Positions 51,563 to 62,249 of a DNA stretch of 64,000 nucleotides are shown piece by piece. The stretch covers positions 1,584,830-1,648,829 of the forward strand of contig NC_135161.1 in the NCBI RefSeq assembly GCF_050948215.1. Reading direction: 5' to 3'. Position 1 is the stretch's first letter; each line of letters starts with the position of its first letter. The position numbers were made by a program, and so were the translations under genes. This stretch comes from Halictus rubicundus (Eukaryota; Arthropoda; Insecta; Hymenoptera; Halictidae). The notes below the pieces were generated by a model. That model searched no databases and had not been told where the DNA came from. It worked only from the letters and a program-made list of their open reading frames with translations.

Positions 51563-52571
51563 TGTTACGTATGGAGACGTTTCTCCACGTTCATTTCGAT
51601 TAGAAGTTCTAATCTCTTTTCTGAGAACGAAAAGCGTCCCAACAGGCCCCTTGTTTAATGATTGTACTCCGGCTGGACGCAACTGGCACGAAGCATGGTT
51701 CAGTAACAGCACCGTACGATTTCCTAAATTGGAAATCTTCAAAACATCCCCTTCTGGAATGTTTTGTCAAGACAGTCTTTGATAGGAAACATCCTGGCTA
51801 ACCCTTCGTTTTACCCCTATAAACAAAAGATCCAGCTGCAAACCTTAAATTCACTTCAAACGACAAATACGAGTACGCGACCGTAAAATAAAACAGATTC
51901 ATTCCCCTCTCATTTTTAGGGTATATAAACCCATGAATTTTCATCCTCTTCGGTTAGTCGAGAAGCGGTTCAGTAGAGATTCAGAAGTGATTCGGTCGCG
52001 GTATAGTAATCGTGCAGTCACGTCGCGTTACACGCGTAAGAGTCAGTTCTAGTGAGATCGGGTAAAAGTCCCTTTCGAATCAAACGTAACCTTATAGAAT
52101 CCGTTAGTTCGTGTATATTCTATTTGGCTTTCAACAATCGCTCTCCGACCCCGCATTGCCAGTGCGTCAACACCGTGCATCACTAGGTAACAATTTCTCT
52201 AATTGTACACTTACTACATCCACTCGCGACACAAACAATCACACTTGTAACTATTCCAAATCAGAATATATTTGTCTTGTTTGTTAACTCGCGTAATCTA
52301 CAACCTTTAATTATTGCCTGATATCCTAATCTAATAATTGAACGTTCCCACATGATACAATCTTACCGCTCGGATTGTATCCATTAAATTATATATAAGT
52401 TACGAGGCTTACTAATCTTAGATTCAATTCAACGAAGATTTCTCCAACCTAGCGGCTCCCCGATCTCGCATTGGGTGCGTCCGCGTACTTAACTAACAAA
52501 TTGAAACCATATTCCTGGGGTAACAACCCCTCGCCGGCCTCTCGCGTTGCTCGCAGCCCTGGCTCGTAACA
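51563..52571 (+). mobile_element. Solo LTR, 1009 bp, 13 bp past an SMYD splice donor
   Basis: It starts TGTTACGTATGG and ends GGCTCGTAACA, with CATG at 51559-51562 and 52572-52575. TATATAAACCC (51922) precedes an arthropod-type start region, TTCGGTTAG. It lies in the SMYD intron, opposite in orientation to the gene, with its end only 19 bases from exon 2. Confidence 0.9.
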
Positions 52572-52590
52572 CATGAATGCCATATTTTAC

Positions 52591-52801
52591 CTCAACATGG
52601 TGTTGAAAGCATGATGAGGATGCAAAACAGAACGATATTTTTTCATAGCCGATTCTCTTTCTTGAATAGCATCGGCTCCAGCAGCTCCACTGATAGCCTC
52701 TACTGCGTCAACTTCTGCTTGAATTATTTGTAATACTTTCCGAACAGCTGCTCCACTGGTTGTGAATTCACAGTGCGTGCATTTCCATGTGCTATCGGGA
52801 T
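52591..52801 (-). CDS. SMYD (SET/MYND) protein, exon 2 visible
   Basis: The exon lies between acceptor CTGTAG and donor GTAAAA on the minus strand. It reads STWKCTHCEFTTSGAAV, then ESAMKKYRSVLHPHHAFNT. The first part completes the cysteine-rich post-SET region and the rest is the linker helices into the C-terminal domain. The junction with exon 1 (G|AT = Asp) is in phase. Confidence 0.8.
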
Positions 52802-53716
52802 CTACAGAATGTTAGTAAACAAATATTAATTTTACATCGTAACAAAATATCAGGCCTAAATGTTATACACACAATGTTACATATTGAATAATTGTTACTA
52901 TCATAAGTATTGCACAAATGTAGCAGTACTACCTAGAACTTGCACTGTAAAATTTCGAAACATGATAGAAATGTGGTGGTACAAATTTTTTAAAATGGCG
53001 TTTACAATAGAGAAGGTACGAATCTGAAATAGGGTAGACATATGAGACCCTATGGTTTTGACCAATACATAATATTGATACTTTTAGGAATGGTTGTACA
53101 TTATATATTATACCGACTAAAACACTGTTCCTTAACAAACCATGTCGTGTAGGAGCATCGTCCTTTTGTTTAACAAACATTTCACGAGTTGTCCGCTCTA
53201 GAAAGTTTTTACGCGTGCTTCTAAAAGTGGAATTTCCGATGGTTTATTTTGAAGTATTCAGAGAAACAAAAACAGTAAGTTATACAATCGTATAATAATC
53301 GTATATCAAAGAGTATACCAATAATTCAAGTTTTTCTTAATTGTAATATATAATTAAAAAAAGTGAAATCATCAATTGGTAGTATTGTGAGACACCGATA
53401 ATACCTAACCAGAGGATGCAAATGTACAACAACAATCACAACATATTTTGCAATAAGAAATTTTTTGAAGATTGCAAAGGCAAATTGTAGATACGGTGTT
53501 TATCATGCCATTTACGGGGTCATTGCGATTATGGGGGGCCTGGAAACCACTATTTAAGTATATGATTAATGCAGAATAATATCAATTTTCCTTCTAATTG
53601 TAGTTATCTTATTATTTTTGACATTCTGTTATGCTTATACATCATTGTTAATGCTTTAACTGAGTTTTACAACTCTATTTCCCCTTAGAAGTGGATATTT
53701 TTACACGCTAAGTATT
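52802..53716. other. AT-rich intron sequence, no gene
   Basis: Intron of the SMYD gene. A minus-strand frame (53180-52929) lacks motifs. No repeat shared with the rest of the window was noticed. Confidence 0.5.
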
Positions 53717-55120
53717 GTCACGTTGCCCTGTTTTTCGGCCCGTCCGACGGGAGAAAACCTGGGCAACGGCGGGTTTTTATAGGCCGTGAGGCCGGGCCAC
53801 GCTCGGCCGCACGATACGTGGTCCACCCGTGACAAACGGTATCTCGTAGGCTCGAATTTTCCCGACGGAAGATGCTACAAGGTTCGGGACTCGAAACGGG
53901 CGCCAGATACTTGCAAGTGTCACACGAATAATTTCGTAAATCACGCGAGAGACGAACCGCGATTTCGAACCTACGAGAGCGGCGCAAGGCCCTGGATAGC
54001 TACAGCCCGGGCCAGGATCCTACGCGGAGGGAATACGGGACGTTTCCCGCGGCGGAAAGGTTTCTCACGAAGAAGTGTACACGAGTGTGGGCTTCGTATT
54101 AACATTTATTTAATCCGGCTGGTACAGGAGGCTGCTGGGAACGCCTGGCAGCGATGGACGCGGAGCCCGCGCGGTTTTACAACAATGTACGACGGTTGGA
54201 CCGTCGTTCGCGCTTATTACACCCGGATTTACTTTACTACGAGTCTAACTCGATCGCGGGTGCGGTGTACGGCACCTTCTACCGACAATCGGCCGGTCGA
54301 GAAGCGACCGGGTCCAGATGGAATACGCGATTACAAACTCTATTCGACTGTGGCCGTAGGAAGCAGTCGGAAACGACGATACGGCATCCGTCGCGTCGTC
54401 CCACCGTAGGACGTCTCGAGGTTGGCCTAATTTATCCCAAAATCGGCGACGATACGGCTCCCCCGCGGATCCGCGACTCCGCGTTACAAACCCGGCGACG
54501 TACAACCGTAACGAGACGGTCACGCAGCCCCCCGCTGTACGGCCGGACCCGCGTTCTATCAACCTGCACGTCTGCCGACCGACGGCCTCGAACCCTACGC
54601 GATTCTATCACGATTTTCGGCGTTACGAGGGAACGTCTTATCACGACGCGAAATACAACCGATACGAGAAAAACGCCAGCCGAGCCAACCCGAAAATAAT
54701 GCGAGTAGGAAAGCCTGATCGGCACTTACCACGCGGTATTACTGCTACCCGGTTCTTGGTGCGGCAGCTTCTTTGGAAGTCGTGGCAGGCAACAACACAA
54801 AATCGGACTTTATAAATTAGGCAGTGGTTAAGCGACTAATCTGTACTACGGCCGTTGACACAGTGCCCTAGTTCGCGAAGGCTCGCTAACGCGGAGCGAG
54901 GCGTCCCCCACATTCCTAATTTCCCCGGCTCCCGCGCGAGGCTCTGACCTATCACTACCGCTCGCGCGGCAGGGCCGTACCCGGCGGTCCGGGGCCCTCG
55001 GCATCCGATTTAGTGACTAATTCTTGGTCGGTGCTCCGCGATGATTGGCAGCATCCCTCGGCGGAAGAAGTCGAGCTGCTCCCGCATCGCACTCTCGCTG
55101 CTTTTCGGGGCGAGGCGGCG
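53717..55120. mobile_element. GC-rich LTR-like block interrupted by Transib
   Basis: It begins TGTCACGTTGCCC after AT-rich sequence. A TATA-like TTTTTATAGG lies at 53773. GC-rich sequence rich in CGA and TACGA runs to the Transib start and appears to resume at 59765. Frames at 53786-54409 and 54154-54699 have no motif and look composition-driven. LTR status is a guess. Confidence 0.35.
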
Positions 55121-55812
55121 CACAGTGGGCAATTTGGACGAAATCGGATTCAAAATCGAGGAACTTTCGATAGGAATGAGGTAGAGCGATGAAATTTTTT
55201 TTAAATGAAAGCTGAAACTTAGTAGAATATGGGAAAAATAGAGAGATTGTGGTCCGAACGTTTTTCAACCTCGAGAAAATTCGTTAAACGCGCACAAATT
55301 CAAGAAAATGTTAGTTTTTTCAATACCACGCCCGGAAAAAAATTTTTTCCAACATGCTATACATCATTTCTCATAGATTTTTTCACGCTGATTTCAAATC
55401 TGGTCTCAAAATTTGTCTACGACCTCAGGATTTTGCAAAAAATAGATTTTTGTGACGAAAAACTAATGAAGTCATTTTTTCGTGAAAATGATTTTATAAC
55501 ACTCTAGTTTGAAGGTATATTGTATTTTCATATATAAAATTCAATAAAAGTAATAATAATGACGTATTTGAACGTTTTGAGTTACTTACGGAACATGAAG
55601 CGCTTCACATCTCGTCACCACTTGACGTATCGCTGTTATTGCTACTGGCACTAGTATAAATTAGATATCTATTGTCCATAATTATATTTTCATTTACAGA
55701 GGAAGTAAGGTAAGTATTTAATCTTTTTAACTTACGCATTTTATTCGACGAAGTTTCTAAATTCTGCTGCTATTTTCTTTCTTCGGTACAACTTTAATCG
55801 ATCTTTTAGTAA
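55121..55812 (+). repeat. Transib inverted repeat, left arm
   Basis: It starts CACAGTGGGCAATTTGGACG and is matched in reverse at 59042-59759. It includes the last codons and stop of the transposase. A 92-residue frame (55229-55507) is mirrored in the other arm at 59651-59373; it has no known motif and may simply be open by chance. Confidence 0.9.
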
Positions 55813-58613
55813 TATGCTAGAAATTTTCGGGTCGGTTAAGTGCATTGCGCGATTAAAAACGTCTAAGATTCTATTTTTTCGACTATTTTGTCGTGAGTGA
55901 AGTATCATGTTTTTTCTGTACAGTTTATGCCACGATTCATTTGCATCTTCTGAATAATAAGCTAATGGCAATAGAAACTGTTTTGCTATTTCGCAACCAT
56001 GCTTTAATAACTTATGCAAGGTAGGACTCATTCGAGCCCACGGAAATAATGTATAATGAAAACAATATGTCTCCCAACAGAATTCTTCGAGCTCTTTTAT
56101 TTTTAAGGGTTGCTTGCATTTGAAGACTGATAATATTGTAGCAATATTTTTTATAAATTGCACGTCGATCTCCAAAGCTTCTGCAAATATTGTCGGATTT
56201 TCGAAACACCTTCTAGCGACATTTCCCGTATTTGTTGTGTCATGTCCTTGCAAAACTTGGTCCACTCGAACTCCAAGTTTAGTGAATATATTATTCTTTA
56301 CAACAATTTTTCTTTCTTCAAATTGCTCTGAAAAATTTGCAAATTTCAAAAGATGTTTGAAGACGATAAAAAAAGTCCATTTTTATATTATTTGTATTTG
56401 CTTCATCAATATTTGTTTTATTGTACTCTATAAACATGCAAACTTACCTCTGACGGGGTTTCGAATATCCCACTTCTTGAGATTTATCCGGTATGAAATA
56501 TGAAGCAGATGTTCGAAGGCTTTTATCTCATCGTGTAAGAGTCCCAAACCAAACTGAAGTGCTGACTTTCTCGATTTGAAATCATCATTTAAATTGCCGA
56601 ACTGATGTGCAATTCGCATACATATGGGGCACCTTGTTAAAGGAGGTTAGGATCGTGGTTGAAATTAACTGTACGCTGGGCTTTTATTGCACACACATAG
56701 AATAGTTTTACTATGGAAAATAGTGTCTTGTAGCGTGGCCAGTTGACCACGCGAACATAGCTAGATATATATAGTATCGATTAATGGCGCGGAGAGGCAA
56801 ATTTAAATATAAGATGTAATCGCGTATTTCATACATACGTATTTTATTTGGGCGCGATAGTTTAGAGTAGGTAAAGAAAGACCGGGAGAGTTCCATAGAG
56901 ATCCTTGACGAAATTCGAGTCGGCGAGACTAATTGCGGAATTTAGAGAAAGTCACGCAGCCTCTTAGAGTAGCTTCTCCAATTCTACATAAATTAGGGAT
57001 AGTCGAAGTCCGGAATCAGTTAAGGACAAGAGGTCATAAATTCTCAGTCAAGGACCTCTTGGAACTCCCTCGGACCTCTCTCTTGTTCGGTCCCACATGG
57101 CCCCACGTCCCTTGTTTTGGCGGGGCTTCACCCTCATGCGTACCCCACTCCCGTGCGTGCGCTATTAAGATCCATCCACTACCAATCACCATCAAGCAGC
57201 AACCGGAAGACGAGTGATCCGACGAATCAACGCCTAGCCAGAAGATCCCAATTTTCCTATTGGCTAACGAAGCGAGACGAGAAGGAAGAAGCTAGAAAAA
57301 GGATTCGAAGCTCCAGGATGAGACAGAACTCATTGTAGAACTGAGGGAGTTACATCTCCAAGTACTTCTAATAAAATCTACAGTTTTTCGCCTTTAAACT
57401 CTGTGTACAAAGTTTATTTCTTAACTTCCACGAGCAGAGCGCTTCAGCGCTCCACGGGCACTCGAACCCACAACCAAAATCCCTATTCCACCACACTGCG
57501 ACGCAACAGTCTAGATAATGCGGTTATGTGTCGGGAGACCGCGTGACTCGAGATCGACAGAGAGAGCCGATCGATGCCGGCAGAACCCGAATGGCGAATG
57601 CAGCGCCAGTAGCGTCGGGAATCGCAACTACGCCGGCAAATGTCTTATACCGATCTAACACGCCTACTGCTTGCGTTATTTCCGACAATAACGTTTAAAC
57701 ACTTTCCATCAAATAACGTTTGCGAAACTTTATATTTTATTTTCGCTATTTTCCCATTTGCCATTTGAAATGTATGTCGCCTAAGATCGTTGATTTCTTT
57801 ATTCAAACGATTGTATTCGCGAATGATTGTCAAATCAGTTTCTTTTTCTATTGCAATCCTTAACGGTCGGCAGAAGCGGATACTTTGAGGTGTCGGGTTA
57901 ATCCACGAACAGATATCGGTTGCACTCTTCAATTGTATGAGAATCATACTGCTGACAAAAAGCGATTGATGGATGTTCGTGTCTTCATTTTCAATATTTT
58001 CACAGTGTTGGTGAGGGTTTGTATGACCGGATGAACTATCAAAACCCACAGTTGCAATTAGCTGTAGATTGTATAAATTTTCTTCATCCCACTCTAATGC
58101 CACTGCATCACATAAACGTTCAGCTGTCTTATTCAATATATCTTGTAGAGGTACAATCACTTCTTTTTCGGATGTACTGTAATTTTGTGGCTCGCATTCA
58201 ACCATAGCTGACTTTAAAATTTGGTAAGTTGGGTAAATGGGTGAGCCTTTGGATCTTGAATCCTTTACTAATCCTTGATACTTAGTCTTGCTATAATCAT
58301 ATTCTAGATAGAAGGCTAATGCTGAGTCTTTTGTGTGTCGTAATGCACAATTTTCTTCTGAAATATTTGTTTCTGAACTTACAAAAGCATAATTCCTGTT
58401 CACCCGTGTAGCTAATTGGATAGCGGACATATTGTATGAACTATCACTCAATAGTTCATGAGCACGCCTTAGTATCGTACTTCTTGAGGCTCCTTCTAAC
58501 GATATACGGCTTCTACCGGTGTTTCTGCTAATTCTGCTTCTCTTAGGTGGGCGACCGCGACTGCGACCGCTACCTCGTTCATTGTTATTCAAAGAAGAAT
58601 TTTCACTATCCAT
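55741..58613 (-). CDS. Transib transposase (RAG1-like), two exons, interrupted by nested LTRs
   Basis: Exon 1 starts at MDSENSSLNNN (58613), with a basic GRPPKRSR stretch. It carries the first catalytic Asp in ATVGFDSSSGHTN, then TPQSIRFCRPLRI and TLFDGK (probable second Asp). At 57661 two nested LTRs intervene; the frame resumes at 56629 with the zinc-binding CPIC and LGLLHDEIKAFEHLLH. The donor GTAAGT at 56447 and acceptor TTTTCAG at 56328 join in phase to exon 2. Exon 2 reads GHDTTNTGNVARRCF, MSPTLHKLLKHG and the third acidic residue in SEDANESWHK, then NRAMHLTDPKISS, ending at 55741. About 580 residues; no stop other than the LTR insertion was seen. Confidence 0.85.
56635..57660 (-). mobile_element. 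Solo LTR (about 242 bp) in the Transib transposase exon, itself interrupted
   Basis: The ends are TGTTAAAGG and ATCTAACA. The flanks CACCT (56630-56634) and CGCCT (57661-57665) match at four of five bases. On the minus strand GGTATAAGAC (57650) and AATAAAAGC (about 56680) give promoter and poly(A) signals. Removing it restores the transposase frame with an Arg codon followed by CPIC. Confidence 0.75.
56729..57508 (+). mobile_element. Solo LTR, 780 bp, nested in the Transib LTR
   Basis: It starts TGTAGCGTGGCC and ends GCGACGCAACA, with GTCT at 56725-56728 and 57509-57512. A TATA-like GATATATATAG is at 56763 and AATAAAATC at 57370. It is the innermost of a three-level nest (LTR in LTR in Transib). 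Confidence 0.85.
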
Positions 58614-59041
58614 ATTTGCACACACACACACACACACACACACTATACAATATGCTTATATATTATATTACACTATTACACTATTATAAAAAATATTCTA
58701 ACTACTGAGTTAAACTATTTTATATAGATTATATGTACACTAAGCTGCTATATATGCTATAATACTTTCTATATAAAATGAATTTCAACGTGGTCTGCTC
58801 TCTCTGCATGCTTGCTTCTAACTGAGAACTGCATAATGCTTCGCTCTTTTCCAATTAACTAGTTCGATTGGTCCTTCTATACGTTTGTATATTTCTTCAA
58901 GATAAGGAGAGCGAACCCTCATCTAGTCTCGCCTCAATGTCTCGTATCTCAAGTACGTTCTCGACTAAGTTTCTTATTCATCAGTAATTTCCACATAGCA
59001 ACAAGCATTTTAGAATAACGGATTTAAGAAAGAAGAACATT
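58614..59041. other. Transib 5' region with (CA)n
   Basis: A CACACACACA run at 58619-58641 lies just upstream of the transposase Met. The rest is AT-rich untranslated sequence up to the right inverted arm. Confidence 0.6.
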
Positions 59042-59759
59042 ACTAAAAGATCGATTAAAGTTGTACCGAAGAAAGAAAATAGCAGCAGAATTTAGAAACT
59101 TCGTCGAATAAAATGCGTAAGTTAAAAAGATTAAATACTTACCTTACTTCCTCTGTAAATGAAAATATAATTATGGACAATAGATATCTAATTTATACTA
59201 CATTACAACCACAGACAGTTTGCAGAAAGTGCCAGTAGCAATAACAGCGATACGTCAAGTGGTGACGAGATGTGAAGCGCTTCATGTTCCGTAAGTAACT
59301 CAAAACGTTCAAATACGTCATTATTATTACTTTTATTGAATTTTATATATGAAAATACAATATACCTTCAAACTAGAGTGTTATAAAATCATTTTCACGA
59401 AAAAATGACTTCATTAGTTTTTCGTCACAAAAATCTATTTTTTGCAAAATCCTGAGGTCGTAGACAAATTTTGAGACCAGATTTGAAATCAGCGTGAAAA
59501 AATCTATGAGAAATGATGTATAGCATGTTGGAAAAAATTTTTTTCCGGGCGTGGTATTGAAAAAACTAACATTTTCTTGAATTTGTGCGCGTTTAACGAA
59601 TTTTCTCGAGGTTGAAAAACGTTCGGACCACAATCTCTCTATTTTTTCCATATTCTACTAAGTTTCAGCTTTCATTTAAAAAAAATTTCATCGCTCTACC
59701 TCATTCCTATCGAAAGTTCCTCGATTTTGAATCCGATTTCGTCCAAATTGCCCACTGTG
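59042..59759 (-). repeat. Transib inverted repeat, right arm
   Basis: The reverse complement matches the left arm. It carries an extra insert of about 28 bases (CATTACAACCACAGACAG) near 59200. It also holds a copy of the last 22 or so codons of the transposase, so the arm duplicated past the stop codon. Confidence 0.9.
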
Positions 59760-59764
59760 CGGCG

Positions 59765-59964
59765 TCGAGGCTGAGGTGTTCATTCTCTCCGCCAAGTGGC
59801 GCGGCGTTAAAAAACACGTTAGGGTCTATTCATACTTACCGGGACCGGACGATTCTGTCGCCGGTCTCTAGGACTAATCCCATGTTAATCGAAATTCTGC
59901 CGCCGTCGTTCCGGCGTAGGACCAATCCCACCGTCCGCCGTTGCCAGGCGGCTGAGCAAGCGAC
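59765..59964. other. Continuation of the GC-rich block after Transib
   Basis: It resumes the sequence cut at 55120 (GAGGCGGCG|TCGAGGCTG). No gene is seen. Confidence 0.4.
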
Positions 59965-60880
59965 TGATCATTACCAGATGGCCTTTCGAGAGCGCGTTGA
60001 CAGTTCCCTGCTGTGCGTGGCACAAAAAAAAAGGTTTTCGGGGCTCTACAGCTCCTTAGGTAAACTATCGGTATCTCTCTTCCACAACATTATGGAGATA
60101 GGAATCGTTCCTGCCTCTTCGTGAAACAGCATCACACATCCTTATATATTAACCTAAATTACACATACATATATTGTTAAAACGAGAATAGTTGTCTCTT
60201 TTTAAGCAAGTATTCACATTAGGAAGGGACCATGTCTCGAATTTTGATGACATAGGAATATGTTGTGGTCCAAGTGACAGTGGAAGAAATCCGAAACAAT
60301 ACTCCCAAAAGTGTTCGATATCGCGTGGAATGACTCAATTACATGATAATTTGTAGAATAAGAAGAATTAATTCCACATAAATTGCATCGCTTTGTCTTA
60401 CGACACGAAAAAATGTATGTGGAAACTTCTAAATTCTTGTCCATAATGATCTAAAAATGATTAGATGCAAGGTTCCCTGGCAGGAATGCGATGGCGTATC
60501 TATATCTTGTCCAATGAGACGAGACAGTAGACGGGAACATAGCTACTCGAGTGCGACAAAGTTGAAGTTACCCTTACAAGACAATTAGCAAAGGACGCAC
60601 GCTGGGTGCTTCACCGCCTCGGTCTCGTTGGACAGAGCATTGGTACGAATGCGCGGCCGATTGGATCAGAGTGCAAGGGACAGGCCTCGTTTCACACGTA
60701 TTTTCGGCTACAGTCGAAATATTGGCTACAGCGGTCACACATACTATGTAGCGTGTGACGTCGAAGCCAAAACACTAGGACTACGGGCGCGGCTGATATG
60801 GGCATTGGCGGCCCTAACGATAGACCCCCAAAAATGGTGGCACTTAAAAAATGGCGAAATTAAAATGGTTTTTTTTTTGG
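59965..60880 (+). repeat. Interspersed repeat family R, copy 3
   Basis: It is collinear with copy 1 from GCCTTTCGAGAGCGCGTTGAC to AAAATGGCGAAATTAAAATGG. It is the most continuous copy and shows the family spans at least 900 bases. No coding frame is present. Confidence 0.75.
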
Positions 60881-62019
60881 TTTTTATTGCGTCGTAAGAC
60901 CTTACGAACGACGCGACAAGCGTGCGACCAAGGCCAGGTATAACAATTCCCATTGACGACGTACCGACCATTGACGTCATAAATCAAAAATCCTTCCGAA
61001 TGTACCTACCACTTTCGCAATTTTTAAGCCAGCTAAAAGCAGCATATGCTGAACCTTGTGTACACCGTTAGCGTACTCAGATTTATAACCGTAAATGCTT
61101 GCGAACCAAATGTTGTACGTATACTTCCACTTTTCCAATTTTCCACTATTCCCACCACCTTTCGTACACACCTTGCAACCAATGAATTCTAATCATTTTA
61201 AATTTGTTCTCCGGAGTTTTGGCTTATAATCACTTATAAGATATAAGATATAATTTAACAATGCTAAAATTGATTTGTGAAGCTGATTTTCATCGTTCCA
61301 TCGTTAAATTAGATTATAGTTTGAACCATTACTTCTTAACATTACAACTTAGATGAACAATATTCTTTTCTCTACTTCGAACATGGATTGTGTGCGGATG
61401 CTGTCGTGGCATCGGCGGCCGATGCCACGCGGTCTGTGCCAGGTGGCGGCCGCCGGTGCCAGGCGAGTCTGTGTCAGGCGGCAGAAAACGGATGCCCAAC
61501 GGCTTGCCCAGCTCTCAGCGGATGCATAGGCATCCCCGGGGTGTAGAGGGGAGTAAACTGTTCTGGAGTTAGGTAGCGAACCCCCGCTGTGTGCGGGTCT
61601 TAGCTTTTGTTGCGAGCATCTCGAGCGCCTTCTCAGGTTGCCAGCGACGGTCCCGGCAAATATGAAGTAGGAAAACGCGGTAGTATTCATACTGACGTTG
61701 CCTCCGGCAAGTTTGAATAGACCCTTACTCTCCCAATTTGGGCTCTCGGACTGTCCCAGGGAGAGCGATCGCAACCGCCATAATCGAAGCAGCGCTGCCA
61801 AAGGGCGGCCCGGTCTCCTAGTCTCTATTATGAGGGACGTAGGCAAACTGCCACGTCACAGTATGTACATACTAAATTAGGCCTCATATTCTTCTCAATA
61901 ATAAACAATGTATTACTTGTAGCAACATAGGACTCTCCTTAAATATAAATGAATGTGAAATACGATTGCGCCGGTTAGACACTTCATTAAAATTTATTTT
62001 GAGTTGTAGCAATAATTAC
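60881..62019. other. Intron sequence; repeats and a short hairpin, no gene
   Basis: A 25-base palindromic region (GTCGTAAGACCTTACGAACGAC) lies at 60891. GTGGCATCGGC-G-GCCGATGCCAC forms a perfect 11-bp hairpin at 61407-61429. The block 61520-61640 matches 34895-35000. Minus-strand frames here show no motif. Confidence 0.5.
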
Positions 62020-62246
62020 CTAGAGAGTCTAACGACATCACGATTCCTTTGTCGCATTTGTTACATTTTAAGGAAGACATGTGAGTTCCAAGCTCGGAGG
62101 GATCTGCACATCTTGGACAAGCACAAGCAAAGTATTTTCCTCCGAGAAGATGTTCTCTCCTCAACAAAGTCGGAAGCAGTGAATGTGTATAACTTCCATA
62201 AAATTCACCACCCAGCGGAATTTTAACTGTCGTTCGCAATCGTATT
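62020..62246 (-). CDS. SMYD (SET/MYND) protein, exon 1 visible
   Basis: After acceptor TTTTACAG (minus strand) the exon reads IRLRTTVKIPLGGEFYGSY, the end of a SET domain, then LLRREHLLGGKYFACACPRC. The post-SET cysteines follow, with DPSELGT and LKCNKCDKG; they bind zinc in SMYD lysine methyltransferases. The donor GTAATT follows at 62019. The upstream SET and MYND exons lie beyond the window or were not recognised. SmydA-like arthropod members are the closest match by eye. Confidence 0.8.
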
Positions 62247-62249
62247 CTG

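Larger units (their letters stand above)
55121..59759 (-). mobile_element. Transib DNA transposon
   Basis: Both ends begin with CACAGTG, the heptamer shared by Transib ends and V(D)J signal sequences. The 5-bp duplication is CGGCG (55116-55120 and 59760-59764), matching the CG-rich Transib target preference. Inverted repeats of about 690 bp flank a RAG1-like transposase on the minus strand. Two LTRs are nested inside. The transposase looks nearly intact. Confidence 0.9.

Noticed and set aside
53786..54699. Two overlapping plus-strand frames of 207 and 181 residues
   Set aside because: They are Arg/Thr-rich with no motif in a GC-rich LTR-like block; overlapping frames of this kind are expected by chance there.
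55229..55507. 92-residue frame present in both Transib arms
   Set aside because: Its presence twice follows from the inverted repeat and is not independent evidence of coding; it has no motif.
57440..57520. tRNA-like B box (GGGTTCGAGTGCC on the minus strand), suggesting a SINE or tRNA gene
   Set aside because: The stretch is the end of a solo LTR defined by TG...CA ends and a GTCT duplication, and no tRNA fold could be completed.
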